From positions 11,577,349 to 11,641,348 of the forward strand of contig JABACO010000003.1 of assembly GCA_013339895.1 (NCBI GenBank): DNA of 64,000 nucleotides, read 5' to 3'. The DNA comes from Ephydatia muelleri (taxonomy: Eukaryota; Porifera; Demospongiae; Spongillida; Spongillidae). Below, one piece after another: positions 45,580 to 57,422 of the stretch. The notes beneath the pieces are model-generated. The model was not told where the DNA came from. It did no database searches and saw nothing but the letters and a program-made list of their open reading frames with translations. The number at the start of each line of letters is the position of its first letter. The first letter of the stretch is position 1. Both the position numbers and the translations under genes were made by a program.

Positions 45580-46355
45580 ACCCCAAGTAGGAATACGAAT
45601 GCACTGCTCTTTTGTTGCATCCTGTACACCACCATGTGGACTGGTTGCATCTTGCTGACTTGACCACTGGTACAACAATGTGTGGCCATGATGTTTCTAT
45701 TACTGTTTCTACTCCTACTCTTGATCCTACTTAGGTTTTTCGTTGTTTAGTTTGTTTAAAAGTTGATTTTATGGTGCCAGTAGACCATCGAGATGCCGTT
45801 ACGCTTCTGCCGATAATTCACCAACATATTGCACTGGGAACTACTATAATTTTGGGCGGCATCCAACAAGCTAGGAACACAACGATACCAGCATCTTACT
45901 GTTTACCATACATACAACTTTGTAGACCCTACCTCTATATTTAACAGTGTTCTTTAAAGAAGCAAGGGGTTCTCCCTGCCTCATCACCATCCTCATTAAA
46001 TATCATTTTACTCTAAAAGAGAGGGTGAGGGAGGTACCTCCCTCCTTATGTAAAGAGTCCCCATAATTACGTAAGCACAATTAAGTAAAGTGGGGGGGGG
46101 GGGGGGGGGAACTGCATACGTGCTGGAGATTCTAATTCAGCAAATATAACCAAGCCAAATAGAACAACTTGTTAACAAGAAGAACTCTGAGTTTAAGATG
46201 TCCGAAGAACAATAGTATAGGCCTTTCAACAAAATAAGAACGGCATGTACGAAGAAGGAGATTACCCGATACTAATAAGATGAATCTGAGCGTGCTACGA
46301 ATACACTAAGCCATATATTGAACACTCCTGACAGAGAAAAAAAAATTAGGGGAAC
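44222..46355. other. Repeat-rich stretch without a recognised gene
   Basis: Holds a GGGGCTCCGCCCCAG-containing repeat on the minus strand (44735-44815) that resembles 50230-50330, a near-perfect hairpin at 45013-45068 (ATTGTGAGCCTGT loop ACAGGCTCACAAT, with outer CGCTCGCTG arms), a C run at 45549-45579 and a G run at 46093-46109. No coding exon was found. Confidence 0.5.
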
Positions 46356-46586
46356 AAGTAAATCAAACACTTCTCTATCAAGAAAGTGATTGGTGATATG
46401 TAGGATTGGTGGTGCAAAAAGCAGGGAAACAAGGTAGGTTTGGTAGGATCCTAGAACTATAAAAATCCTACATTTGCAAATAGGCTTCTTCATTTGCAAG
46501 ATTAAGGACTGAGAATCCTACCAAACCTCACTTTAACATACACATCACCAATCACTTTCTCAATAGAGAAGTTTTTGATTTACTTG
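46356..46586. mobile_element. Foldback MITE family B, copy 1
   Basis: Inverted arms AAGTAAATCAAACACTTCTC ... AAGAAAGTGATTGGTGATAT and the mirror ATCACCAATCACTTTCTC ... GATTTACTTG. The inner part holds GGGAAACAAGG and AGGTTTGGTAGGATCCTAG. It shares TAGGATT and AAAAAG..AGGGAAACAAGG with the copies at 51334 and 57121. Confidence 0.75.
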
Positions 46587-48619
46587 CAAGGGCATGCAGA
46601 CCCGCATGACAAAGTCTCAGAGATGCACATAGTCTGTTGACTCATACACCTTATCATACCTATGTGTAATATTTACTATTCAACATTATTACTTATGGAA
46701 TATTTAAAGTGAAAAATACTTGTAAAAAAAGGATGTGTAGCTGCCATTCCAAAATAATAGTTTTTTCAAGTTTGATTGGTCTACAAAAGTTAAAGACAGA
46801 CTGGAATTAGGCACTTATTATGGTTAGCTTAGGTCAATACATGTCGCTTTTAAAAAGAATGACCTTTTAATTAATTGCAAGATTTATGAGCTGCACACAA
46901 TAACTACAAGTTAGTATTAACTGATAATTTAAAATCAATGCTGATCTGCTGCTTTTTAATATCTTGAGCTAATTATAAATAATTAATTATCTGTAACCTA
47001 ACCTTGATAACAGTAGTAATCCTGGTCAATTAATTTCAACCCTGAGTAGTAGGATTCTTCCATGGACTCCTGGACTGCTGTGTCATAATCAATTGTTCAT
47101 TATTACATTTCAGAACAATTTCTACAACCATTTTGATGGGGAATTCAGATCAAACTCTTACTAAAGCTGAGGTTTGTGATACTTTTGTATTTTCATAACA
47201 CCTCAGTATGTGTAAGGGGATGTAATATATGTATGACTGCATGCACGTCAATACTACTTCAAAAAGCTACCTTCAGACGAAGAGGTCCTTTTTTCATACG
47301 TGTCAGCATCGTACCCAGGTGATGTACAGATTTTGCTTCTATATTAAGATACCAAAACATTATTTAGTATGCTTAGTACCTAGAAATTTACATATAAGAG
47401 CATAAACAATGCAGCATGCCAGGTGCCATATTTATGGTCTATCGTTGATGGACTGGAAACAAGGATCAAAACTTCCAAACAACAATAAAGAGCTTTGTCC
47501 TCGTGCTACAGGGTTCATTAATATGTGTAACTCGTATGCTAATAATTTCAAACAAGTACAGTGTTATTTGTTCATGTCAAATAGAACCAGTGGAGTAAAG
47601 CTGTTTTTGTGGTAATTTTTTTTGCAACAAGTGCACCTTGGCGTTACTACCATTCAATAGAAATAGCAATGGATGTTCAACCCCTATACATGTAGAATGC
47701 TAAAATCAAAATCATCTCCATATATAAGATGGCCCGTCACATAAGTGTAATGAATTTAAAACGTCTTATCCGTGTATGCAAATTTCTTACTTAAGTATGC
47801 ACGGATCAATTAATCTATGATATGAGGGTGGGAATGTCAAACACAACAAACCATCTGATTCTGGGGTATATGACAACCTCTACAAGCATAACTTCACATT
47901 TAAGTATACAACCATTATATGAAGTTGTCGATGTATGTACTAATACGATCTATACTTTGAAACCCTTTGCAAGCACAGTATAAAATGAAAATTTTGGTAT
48001 GGCACATGTATACATATCGAGAGTTACTCTCATATAGGATTTGTGTCGTGTCATGAAGTCATTAAAAACGTGACTCGACCAGCGTATAACTCACGAACCG
48101 AGAAACGGATAGTGTAGCTCTTTATTTCTATTGAGCCACAATGGAAAGACGATCATTTTAATGTTTTGTTCAAGTCGCCAGACCGTTTACTTTAAGAGAA
48201 CAAAAAAGCGCGTAGTTCTCATTCCCTGACCGTAATTTCTCCTCCGACAGTTTTTTCCTGGGTGAGTATAACTCGGGATAGGAACAGTTTTAGAGAGCGC
48301 CAATTGCACCATTAGATGTAGAATTTATCTACCAACTGCCCATTGGTGTCAGATATACAGATTTGGTATAAAGCAATAAATACGCCATATCAGTTGAGTA
48401 CTAAATACAAGTCTAGGTTCACTCAGGACTAGAAAGCATCTAGTTGATCAATATAATTTAACTTAATCATTTAACTCGTATTGTGCATTTGCTGTATATC
48501 GAATATTTATTTATATAAGGCGAACTAAACACAATGACAATACCTACACGTATAATTAGAAACTTATGATACCATAATTGTTTGTTGTTTGTTCGCCACG
48601 TTTAACAAGCGTTGTCAAA
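46587..48619. other. AT-rich, no recognised gene
   Basis: No ORF above chance and no obvious repeats. A possible small plus-strand exon (47115-47169, after TTACATTTCAG and before GTTTGTG) lacks any domain and is not called. Confidence 0.35.
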
Positions 48620-48716
48620 ATGACTTCACGGGAACGGCAGATACGAGCCAAACGTAGAGAGGAATACATCATGGTGAATTCGAAACCTCCCAGGTTTGGT
48701 ACAGTGCGAACTGTAT
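48620..48716 (+). CDS. Candidate gene start cut by a transposon
   Basis: ATG in a good animal context (CAAAATGA) opens a highly charged frame: MTSRERQIRAKRREEYIMVN, then SKPPRFGTVRTVC. The frame runs into the CAGGGGCGGAT terminus at 48722. GTTTGG at about 48693 could be a donor. No homologue was recognised. It may be the first exon of a gene whose downstream part was separated by the insertions, or chance. Confidence 0.25.
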
Positions 48717-48885
48717 GCTGTCAGGGGCGGATCTAGGGGGTGGGGGCACCAGGGGCACGTGCCCCCCCCCCCCCCCCCCCCCCCCCTTATAAGTGTATTT
48801 TGCGTACCGCGTGCGATTATAACCGCACAAAACAGTGCCGCGGTTAGCTACAGCGCTGATACATGTACTGACAGGGGCGGATCAA

Positions 48886-48919
<34 letters not shown>

Positions 48920-48995
48920 CGGGGAGCAATAGAGGCACGTGCCCCCCATTCCGGACGACTCATTAAATATTTATGAGTGTATTTTGCGTACCGCG

Positions 48996-49862
48996 CGAGG
49001 GGGGGGCAAAAAATATTTCTTAAACACCCATCATCAGATTTCTTAATGAGGGTACCACCACCCCCCTACGCCCCTTTCTCACTCACGCGTAACCACAATT
49101 AGCACTGAAATAGCAATGAATACATAAATTCTGCACTCCATGAGCTGCAAATGCCCAGTTGTGAACGAACGGTGCAGGTACATCAGGCAAATACCCCAGA
49201 CATAACGGCTTAGGCAACAACTGGTTTTGATCTGATACACTAGGGACGCACGCTATGGCAATGGATTCATGCAGTGCAACGCCAACGGGTATCCCTGTAG
49301 TTGTACTACAAGCCGCACTTGCTGCGCTCGTGCACAGGAGTCGCTGCCTTTTATCTGCAGGGGGCTCCGATTCCTGCATTTGATGCTGGTTAACCGCTGC
49401 GGTAAATTCCCTCTTTGCATCATAGTGCCGTTGCACGTTAACGAATAGCGCTTGCCACACCTATCACAATCCATATTCAAGTACGACGTTCATCATTGGT
49501 TAATTATTAAAGCTGCCACTAGGGGGTTAAATGTTAAAATCGTTTGCTGCCGAGTTTGTGAGTGTCTAGCGATTGCGTGTGTGATATCAGTGAAATTCTT
49601 TTGCTGAGAGAAATAGATTCATGCAACTCCCGCGTGAATTTGAAGTGAAAGAAGAAAGATAAAAAAACACATGAATTCGCTTTAAATATTTTTAAATTCA
49701 ATTTTAGCAGGGGGTACCACCCCCTACGCCCCCTTTTTCAATCCATCATATCTTTTTTCTTTAAAGTCCGATTTTAATTTTGAAAACAGATTCTTAATCT
49801 TCATTTTAAACTCTACAATATTGGATGATGGGGTCCGTACAGATTTTCTTGCCCCCCCCTCG
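48996..49862. mobile_element. hAT-like G-run element with 8-bp TSD GTACCGCG
   Basis: 867 bp, starting CGAGGGGGGGGCAAAAAA and ending ...GCCCCCCCCTCG, the same termini as the element at 29556. GTACCGCG flanks it at 48988-48995 and 49863-49870. The uninterrupted target (TTTTGCGTACCGCGTGCGAT) is present at 48798-48817, so the insertion is proven by a paralogous empty site. Confidence 0.9.
49083..49480 (-). pseudogene. ORF remnant inside the G-run element
   Basis: Minus strand. One frame begins MNMDCDRCGKRYS (CxxC zinc-finger half). The overlapping frame (49460-49083, 125 codons) continues with VQRHYDAKREF and ends NCGYA. The two together look like one N-terminal C2H2-type finger separated by a frame change. 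A GTGAGTG just before the stop could be a donor. It may be what is left of the element's own transposase or an accessory DNA-binding protein. No catalytic domain is present. Confidence 0.35.
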
Positions 49863-50404
49863 GTACCGCGTGCGATTTATAACCGCACAAAACAGTGCCT
49901 CGGTTAACTACAGCGCGGATACATGTACATGTACACGGGAAGGGCCTATTATAAAGTATGATTACGATTATATTTACAAACGTGCATATTGAAAACAAGC
50001 GGAGATCAGTATATACTAAAAGATTCGCATCGCATCGCATATAAAAGCTGAGCTATATTTTTGGCCCACAAATTTTAGTAGTTACATTTAAAAAGTACGA
50101 ACGCTATAAACTGGTACTTTGGCAGTTGCTACAACTAATATGTATTTCTTGTGAAACATGCATTGCACACGTATAAACAATATAGCTACCATTTAACAGG
50201 CCAGCTTTTTTGCGTAGTTTTCGAAGCTTTTACAACGCAAAACGCGTTGGCTTCTGGGGCTCCGCCCCAGGCCCCGATGGGGGAGCTTACAGCGCTCCCC
50301 CATACCCCCTAACTGGGCGGGAGGGATGTCCCCCTCCCGCACCCCCCCCCCCCCCTTTCCAAATTCCTGGATCCGCCCCTGGCTGTGATGAGCAGAATTC
50401 AGTC

Positions 50405-50414
50405 CAGGGGCGGA

Positions 50415-50449
<35 letters not shown>

Positions 50450-51057
50450 CCGGACCCCCCTTTCCTATATGAAGAATGACGTAATGCATAAGAATGACGT
50501 GATGCATACTGTAATCTATGCAGCGTTCTGCATGTTACTATCCTTGGATTTGCAGGCTTGCACATTGTTCTAGCCAAGCGGGATCTATAGATCGATCTAA
50601 CTAAATCAGTCCTCCTATTAGCGAAATTTAATTTTGCATGTGTGGTTAATTAGTATTTATTCGAGGAATGGTGCGTGTGAGCATGATTTAAGGTAAACAA
50701 ACTAAAAGCCTGGGTACTAATACTATAGTAAAACATACGTGAGTCGTTAATAGACCGACATGTAGCTGGTGCATGGCCACGTGCACGTTTCGGTCACAAA
50801 TTCACAAAAGCTTTGCGTCACGAAGTAGCAGTACTGCAGTAGGAACCATAGCATTGTGAAAAATGAAGAGTTTTCTCATCGCTATCCATGCAAGCGCAGG
50901 CTCTAGTAATCCGGATATCGCATGATGTTTGTATTGGATATCACTGTGAATTTCATGCTAAATAACGGGAGGGGGCATGCCCCCCCCCGTACCCTCCCCC
51001 AGTTTGTGAATATATTTATCGGACCTCCCCTGTCCCAAAACCCTGGATCCGCCCCTG
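50405..51057. mobile_element. CAGGGGCGGAT MITE, copy 2
   Basis: Starts CAGGGGCGGATTTAGGGGGG and ends CCTGGATCCGCCCCTG. About 650 bp without coding content. AATTC occurs close to both ends but is offset by 4 bp on the left, so no clean target duplication is claimed. Confidence 0.6.
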
Positions 51058-51333
51058 AATTCTGACGAGTTACGATTTGGATCAATGTCATTTGCAACGA
51101 TAATATGCATATGAATAGTCCTATATATTTAGCAACGTACAATGCGGATCCTGAACAAAAGCGAGCGTCTGCTACGTACACTGTGCATAAAGCTTGGCGT
51201 GCGAGTTTCGATGTTAGAACAGCTGCAAATGTAACATAAATGTAAACATTGTGTTGCTAGGCAATAAGGCAACTTGATTTTGTCATACAAACGTACGGGC
51301 TGGTTGTATACTAGTAGTAAAAAAATGAATGAA

Positions 51334-51592
51334 ACAAGATATAAAAACATTCTCTCTGTGAAAGTTAGTGGTATATAGGATTTGAAGGCAATGGTGGTGT
51401 AAAAAGGTAGGGAACAAGGGATTGGAGATACAATAATTATTCCTATATTTAGCAACATAAATATAATGCCGTTCTACTAAGTGCTTAATATATTGTATCT
51501 CCAATCCCTTGTTCCCTTCCTTTTTACACCACCATTGCCTTCAAATCCTATATACAATTAACTTTCACAGAGAGATGTTTTTTATATCTTGT
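51334..51592. mobile_element. Foldback MITE family B, copy 2
   Basis: Termini ACAAGATATAAAAA and TTTTTATATCTTGT. Arms of about 110 bp with TATAGGATTTGAAGGCAATG and AGGGAACAAGGGATTGGAGA mirrored on the right. The loop includes CCTATATTTAGCA, also present in copy 3. Confidence 0.9.
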
Positions 51593-53142
51593 ATGTACTT
51601 TGAACCACTGTGCTGCAGCAATTTAATTACAGGTCAGCATTAAAAAATAACCTTTTTTTTTGGCATGCATCCACCACCACTCATAAACATCTACTTTTGC
51701 TTGTGTGTGCATACATGTCTTATCTTTTAGGAACTGTACAAATTCTGTAAGGAAACAGCAACAACGAAACAACAACAAAATATCTTGGCCCTCCTACAAC
51801 GATTGGTACTGTGAATAATGGTGGCCAAATAAGTCACTCGAAATGTATTGATTTTTGCCATTTTGTTGTACTGTAAATCATACAACAAATCAGTCTGGTT
51901 GTTTGTCTGATGAATCAGATATATGTACTCACAATCATGGCATGTAGTAGCAATGGTTCCCATATGTGATTGCAGTCACAAAGAGGTGCATTTAGTGCAT
52001 TGATAACAAGATATGCTAAATTACTATATGTGCCTCTTACAGCAGCAAGAAGCTCAAGAGAATACTGGCAATGATTCGGTAAGGCAGACCATAGATTAAT
52101 CTGTTGGCAGGCTTGGGAAATGTTTACCATTGTATACATGCATGTTATTATGTGGAGAAATATCAAAGCAAGGCTGTTTCATTCCATTGAAAAGTTGGAC
52201 ATTAGATCTTGTCCCCATCACCTACTTAGAGACAGGCAACCAGACTCTCGTTACCATGCACATGGCACAGGAATGTGGCTTATCCTTCTTTATCCATACA
52301 ACGTAAGCTCACTGTGAGTTGATATTTTGGTCAGGCATCCTTCGAGAAATAAAACAGTATAAGTTTCATCTTTGTTGTATTTACATATGCGAGACGAGAG
52401 GACCAAGACTTTTTAAATGTCAATAGAGAATTCTGCCAGGCCAAAAACTCTTTCAGAAATGTGTGCTCAAGAGACGGCTGTATTTGGTACTGTTTAGTAA
52501 GGTGTATAAACGGGGCTTATTATCTGCGCATTGTGCCAATGCTTTGAATATGGCAGATTTTTTACGTAGTAAAGTGGTCCTCTCATAATGTACATGTGGG
52601 AAACACACATACTAGTATACGTGGAAAACGACACTATTCCTTGCGTTTTTGTTTTCAGCTTACATGTACATGTAGCTTTTCTGGCCTCTAAGACTTTAGT
52701 CTGGGACAAAACATGCACAAGTAGTGTTATAGTTAGGCATAGCCCAACCTTCGAGTCCATACGCCCAACTGGTAGTGTTCTTGCATAATGTCTCTGTAAT
52801 TTGTTTGCCATACTACTGCCATATGTCCTGTACAACTGATAGAAATGGTTGTGTGCCCTGTTCCCAATCAGCCCAAAGCCTGCATTCATGATATTGATTG
52901 TACATGTCCATCCATTAACTGACATGGTGTTTGAGTAGGTGCATCTTTACTGTTCTTTTCATGCCAGGAAAGGCATGGTCTAGATAACGTGTATGGAATC
53001 TGCTGTAATAAAAGCCATCATGTGTTAGCATGCTGTCAACTGATACTTATGATGTTGTAGATAGTTGTATGGCTTTACCATACACCTGTATGCAATTTTC
53101 TGTACTGCTGCTTCTTGTACTTTGCATCTGCATGTTCTGCAG
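51593..53142. other. No confident gene
   Basis: A minus-strand ORF of 143 codons (52925-52494) is the longest open frame, but it has no recognisable domain, signal or conserved pattern and its composition is like the flanks. Probably intron or intergenic DNA of the ankyrin gene to the right. Confidence 0.35.
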
Positions 53143-53224
53143 AAACTTTAAGGGAAATCAAACACTGTCATTGCGTATGTCTATTGCAAAGCGTGTCAAG
53201 AACTCCATTGAAAATGCAGTACAG
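53143..53224 (+). CDS. Candidate exon upstream of the ankyrin exon
   Basis: 82 nt between acceptor GCATGTTCTGCAG and GTGTAT, reading NFKGNQTLSLRMSIAKRVKN and SIENAVQ (phase 1 to 0). Basic helical composition. No domain recognised; the weak donor lowers confidence. Confidence 0.3.
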
Positions 53225-53930
53225 GTGTATTTTTGTTTGAGACTCTCGTTTTCCACCCTTATATTTCTTGAACAGTTCAGTTATGACCACATACTCTCTG
53301 ACAGAACTTCTGGACATGACATTGCGTGTTTCCCATTGTAGTCGTGTAGGAAATTTATACGTATGAGTGTGGCGGTGTGCATTATTCATTAGTTACATGG
53401 TCCCGTCTAACCGTGTCATTCGTTCACCAGACAATAAGTTCCAGCATGCACTAAATGCAAAGATGATGTACAATGATTGCTCTTTGAGTAAGAGTAAGTT
53501 TTAACACTCACTGCCTCGGACGTTTCACAAAATTTGGTTGCCACTTGGGCACTTAATGAAGACAATAAGAGGTGTGCCTTCAGTAGTCACATGCGCGGCA
53601 ATTATAGGACAAAGGAGAAGTTACTGAACTTACTTTGACTGCGCGTATTATTATTTTTAAGTACAAAAATTGGTTGTGAAACAGCTCGAAATTATAATGG
53701 TTGTGTATAATGAATTTGTAGTGGCAACTTTAAAGAGCCTCGTAACGTAAACCACGAAATAATTAGCTCCTGTAGGATCCCAAACACCAAAATACTGTAA
53801 TGTTTGAATGTGTTCTAATTAGCAACCTACTATCCAGCTTGAAACAGCCGTGAAAGCTTTTCAGAGAATAAAATTATTGGTAATTGTACATTTCACTGAT
53901 TATTATTGATTTTTCTCCACATGATGACAG

Positions 53931-53963
53931 CTAAAGAATACATTGAATGCTCACCATGAGTTG
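53931..53963 (+). CDS. Candidate 33-nt exon
   Basis: Reads LKNTLNAHHEL in phase 0 between TTTCTCCACATGATGACAG and GTAAGA. It could connect 53143-53224 to the ankyrin exon 54937-55035. Support is splice signals and phase only. Confidence 0.25.
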
Positions 53964-54445
53964 GTAAGAATGTTTGTCATTTCATACAATATGCTTGCAA
54001 ATTACATTCTGTATAGGGGGTAAGAATATCATTTAATGGACCTTTTCCGACTGACATCACAAATTAACTCACTACATTTGTTGATAAAACACAAGTCCTT
54101 ATTGAAACTTCACGAAGAAACACATCAAGTACAAAATGAATGGTAAATAAATGCCTAACTATATTCTAAAATGAAGTACCCTCACCATTTATGGTGCAGA
54201 TGTTACAGGACTCACAAGAGAACCCCCCCCCCCCCCCCCCCCAATTTTTTTTTTTAAAACACGACTACGCATGTCTCATTGGCAACTTCTGCTGTATAGA
54301 AATGTCATACAAAAGTTCCATCATAAATACAAACTTGTGATAACTTACTTCTTACAGGAAATGTCCCTCATTCATGTGTGATGTCAGCGGTGTCGGTCCA
54401 TTACAGCTGTGCTTTGTATCTCAAGTTCTCTTTTATACATGTATG

Positions 54446-54798
54446 CAGGCCCGTAGCCAGAAAGTCTGGCGAGGGGGGAGGGGGGTTGATCAATTAATAC
54501 TTCTAAAAGATTTAATAATTAGTCACATATAGAGGAAGGGGGGTCCCCCACACATTTGGCCAAATACGAAAGCAGGGGGATCCCCCTTGCGATTAGCCAA
54601 ATACAAAAGCCGGGGGAGGGGGAACCACGTTTAGCTAAATACAAAAGGGTGTTTATATTGAGCCAAATACAAAAAGCAAGAGCACTGTCACCTTCAGGCC
54701 TTATGCAAAAAAAAAATTAAGTACCATAACTAGAGGGGTCGGAACTCGAGCTTCGAGTGGGGGGATTTACCGATCCCCTCCCTCCGGATACGGGCCTG
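54446..54798. mobile_element. CAGGCCCGTAG-ended MITE
   Basis: The left end CAGGCCCGTAGCCAG is mirrored by CGGATACGGGCCTG on the right, and TGTATG flanks both sides. The interior holds repeated GGCCAAATACGAAAGC / AGCCAAATACAAAAGC segments (about four). Non-coding, hAT-like by its terminus. Confidence 0.65.
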
Positions 54799-54936
54799 TG
54801 TATGTGGGACCTTACTACCAGAGTTTGGTTTTGATTCAAATGGTTGCACATACAGGGTAATAGGCAATGATCAACAAAAGTATCAACAATACTGCATGTA
54901 TAGATGTTTTTGCAAACTGACTGTATCACATTGCAG

Positions 54937-55035
54937 GATTCCCTTACTGCTCTACATGCGGCTACTATGAACAATAACCTTGATGTTGTAACAGTGCTGT
55001 TGGAGATGGGTGCTAATGTGGAGGAGCCTGATTCT
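54937..55035 (+). CDS. Ankyrin-repeat exon
   Basis: A 99-nt phase-0 exon (33 aa, exactly one ankyrin repeat) with acceptor CACATTGCAG and donor GTAAGTG. It reads DSLTALHAATMNNNLDVVTV then LLEMGANVEEPDS, with the TALHAA turn-helix, the VVxxLL second helix and the GAN/D loop of the family. Ankyrin repeats bind other proteins. One-repeat-per-exon structure is common in ankyrin genes, so further repeats should exist in neighbouring exons; none was clear nearby. The rest of the protein is unknown. Confidence 0.75.
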
Positions 55036-56775
55036 GTAAGTGATTCTATAGGGTTACTAAACTTAATATTATTATTGGGTTATCTGTTAGGATCTGTTGA
55101 TAATTACAATGTACCTTAGGTTGTCTCAAAATTCATTGAGTCAGAAAGCAACCAATATGAATTGTGATGGCAAAACAATAGCTTTGGCTTAATAGTACAT
55201 ACCTCCAAGTAGGATTTGAAGTGTTATGAATACAATTACTGGAGTACATGCTTTATAAAATCACTCATGTTCACAAATTGTGGGCATCACTGCATAACCC
55301 GGCCTACGATTGTGATAAAAAATCTGTTTGCACTGTTAAATTCGCCAGTACTTCAGAGATTTGTCACATTATTAAAACAGCTAATGTATTGTTTTTGTCT
55401 TATAATGAATTAATTATGCATAGGCTATTTTGCCGATTTTAGTGATTTAAAAGCATACATGTAAGCATGCGATATCCACTGTAGTTGGGCGTAGTACCAT
55501 AGATATTATAGTTAACTATAATAATTATTATATGCCAATACCAAGATTTGAACCCATCTGATAGCATTGTGGGCTGTATGTGTTAATATGATATTATAGC
55601 TACTCGCTATCAATCTTATGTAAGCTTGAAACCTCCTACCTTCAGCCTAATGTGAAGGTCAGGCTTAGACCAACTATATCTGCTGCTGTGGAGTGAGGTA
55701 CAGGTGCTACGTATAGGTGTGATTCCAAGACTTAAAAGCGAGTATCCTGCTCATTAAGATCCCTATCTAGCTGGTGCGATCGTGCATTGTTCTGATGTTC
55801 GCTGGACACAGCGCTACAATATACTAGTTTGTTTTTGATAACATACCAGAAGTCCTTGTAGAGGTGTGGGTAAGGACATTGCTGTTTATTGGCCTAGGCT
55901 AAAGACAAAAGAATGCTGCACTGCTGGGATTCACAATTTCACATATGCATGGATGGATATTCCTGGGCTGGAGTCCATGGCTCTCCACTGTGCCCTCCAG
56001 GGCCCTATTACTTTTTTCTCAGGTCACTCAATGGGTATTAGCCTCATACCCAGACCCAATATATGCAGCTGTTCTGCTGTGGGTCTGGTGAAGTCCTGTA
56101 CTCATTTCTATCCAGCTCTACAGTGCGGAGGATAACATTCCAAAATTGTCCTGACACAATGTCAGTATTTGACCTGACATGTTATGAAATTGGAATACGT
56201 AAATAATAGCATTGAAAAACAGTAAAAATCAGTGCATTGCATAATCTACACTTAACTTGACTTAAGTGATTAGCGTTTGAGTTTTACTTTAATTGCATGC
56301 AAGGCCTCCTCGAGTGAAAGTACTCACTCGCGGCGTGCACTCACGCGTGGACCTGCGCGTTCACTTGCGCATGGACTTGCGCATGGAGTTGCGTATGCAC
56401 TTGTGCATGAGTTGGATTTAAGCAGCCAGACCGGATACTAGCAATTAGACTTTTAATATAGGCGGGCTGGATGCATGGTTAATTATGTTTGGAATCTTGA
56501 AGACTAGTGGAGGTGCTTAGAAAGCAAGGATACAGTTGTACGCATAGATATTTGATACAATGTAGTCTACGTTACTGTTGCTACTAGAAAAAAACTATTA
56601 TACATGCAATTAGTACGCGTGCGCAAAATCGCAAGTCACTATCGCAGCTACTCGCGCTACTTCACACGAACATCACTACCGCACATGCGCAAAATTGCCC
56701 GGACAAGTTGCAAAATTGATCGGAAAATGTCCAATGTCCGACCGTTATCCAACACACTGCTCTGCCAGTATACAT

Positions 56776-56777
<2 letters not shown>
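55036..56777. other. No recognised gene
   Basis: AT-rich, with an imperfect GGTCTGGG/CCCAGACC repeat near 56040-56095 and a run of GCGTGCAC/TGCGCATGGA direct repeats at 56330-56410. No exon was recognised. Confidence 0.35.

Positions 56778-56860
<83 letters not shown>
56778..56860. repeat. (CA)n microsatellite
   Basis: About 41 uninterrupted CA dinucleotides. Confidence 0.97.
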
Positions 56861-56862
<2 letters not shown>

Positions 56863-56938
56863 ACACAGGATTTGGTGTCACTAACTTCTATCTTTGGTGG
56901 TTATACGTAGATCACATATATGCACCTGTCTTTCTAAT

Positions 56939-57017
56939 GTGCTGGTATTACATGTAGACAGAAGTCAGAGAGAATGTAGCGTACTCAAGGATCTTCTGTC
57001 TACATGTAATACCAGCC
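56939..57017. repeat. Perfect short hairpin
   Basis: GCTGGTATTACATGTAGACA plus GAAG is repeated exactly inverted (CTTC plus TGTCTACATGTAATACCAGC) around a ~30-bp loop. Probably a tiny MITE. Confidence 0.85.
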
Positions 57018-57120
57018 CCTACTTGAACTGTCCACACACACAATACACACTTGTGGCAACCCATACATAACCAAATACAAATGCCACACCACAACTCTGC
57101 ATGCAGTGCCATGCATATAC

Positions 57121-57422
57121 ACAAGATATAAAAATTTAATTAAAATAAAATTGGTGATGTAGGATTTATAGACAGCAATTGAGTAAAAAGTAAGGAAACA
57201 AGGAATTACGGATATTATGCATTCATTAAATTATAAATATTACATACCTATATTTAGCACAGAATTTCAGGCAGGTAATTTGCTAAATAATGTAGGTATG
57301 TAATATTTATAATTTAATGAATGCATAATATCCGTAATTCCTTGTTTCCTTACTTTTTACTCAATTGCTGTCTATAAATCCTACATCACCAATTTTATTT
57401 TAATTAAATTTTTATATCTTGT
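57121..57422. mobile_element. Foldback MITE family B, copy 3 (near-perfect palindrome)
   Basis: 302 bp, termini ACAAGATATAAAAATTTAAT and its inverse. Arms of about 130 bp are almost identical, the loop is about 40 bp with TATATTTAGCA. The arm contains GGTGATGTAGGATTTATAGA and AAGGAAACAAGGAATTACGG. High arm identity suggests a young insertion. Confidence 0.92.

Larger units (their letters stand above)
48722..50381. mobile_element. CAGGGGCGGAT-ended element, composite with nested copies
   Basis: The left end CAGGGGCGGATCTAGGGGG at 48722 and right end CCTGGATCCGCCCCTG at 50381 are inverted matches, flanked by GCTGT on both sides (48717-48721 and 50382-50386). A second CAGGGGCGGAT start lies at 48872, and the G-run element 48996-49862 is inserted inside. 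CAGGGG termini are commonly seen in hAT-type MITEs; a 5-bp flank would be unusual for those, so the class is uncertain. Confidence 0.55.

Noticed and set aside
52494..52925. 143-codon minus-strand ORF
   Set aside because: No domain, no conserved pattern, composition like the flanks; chance is likely in 64 kb.
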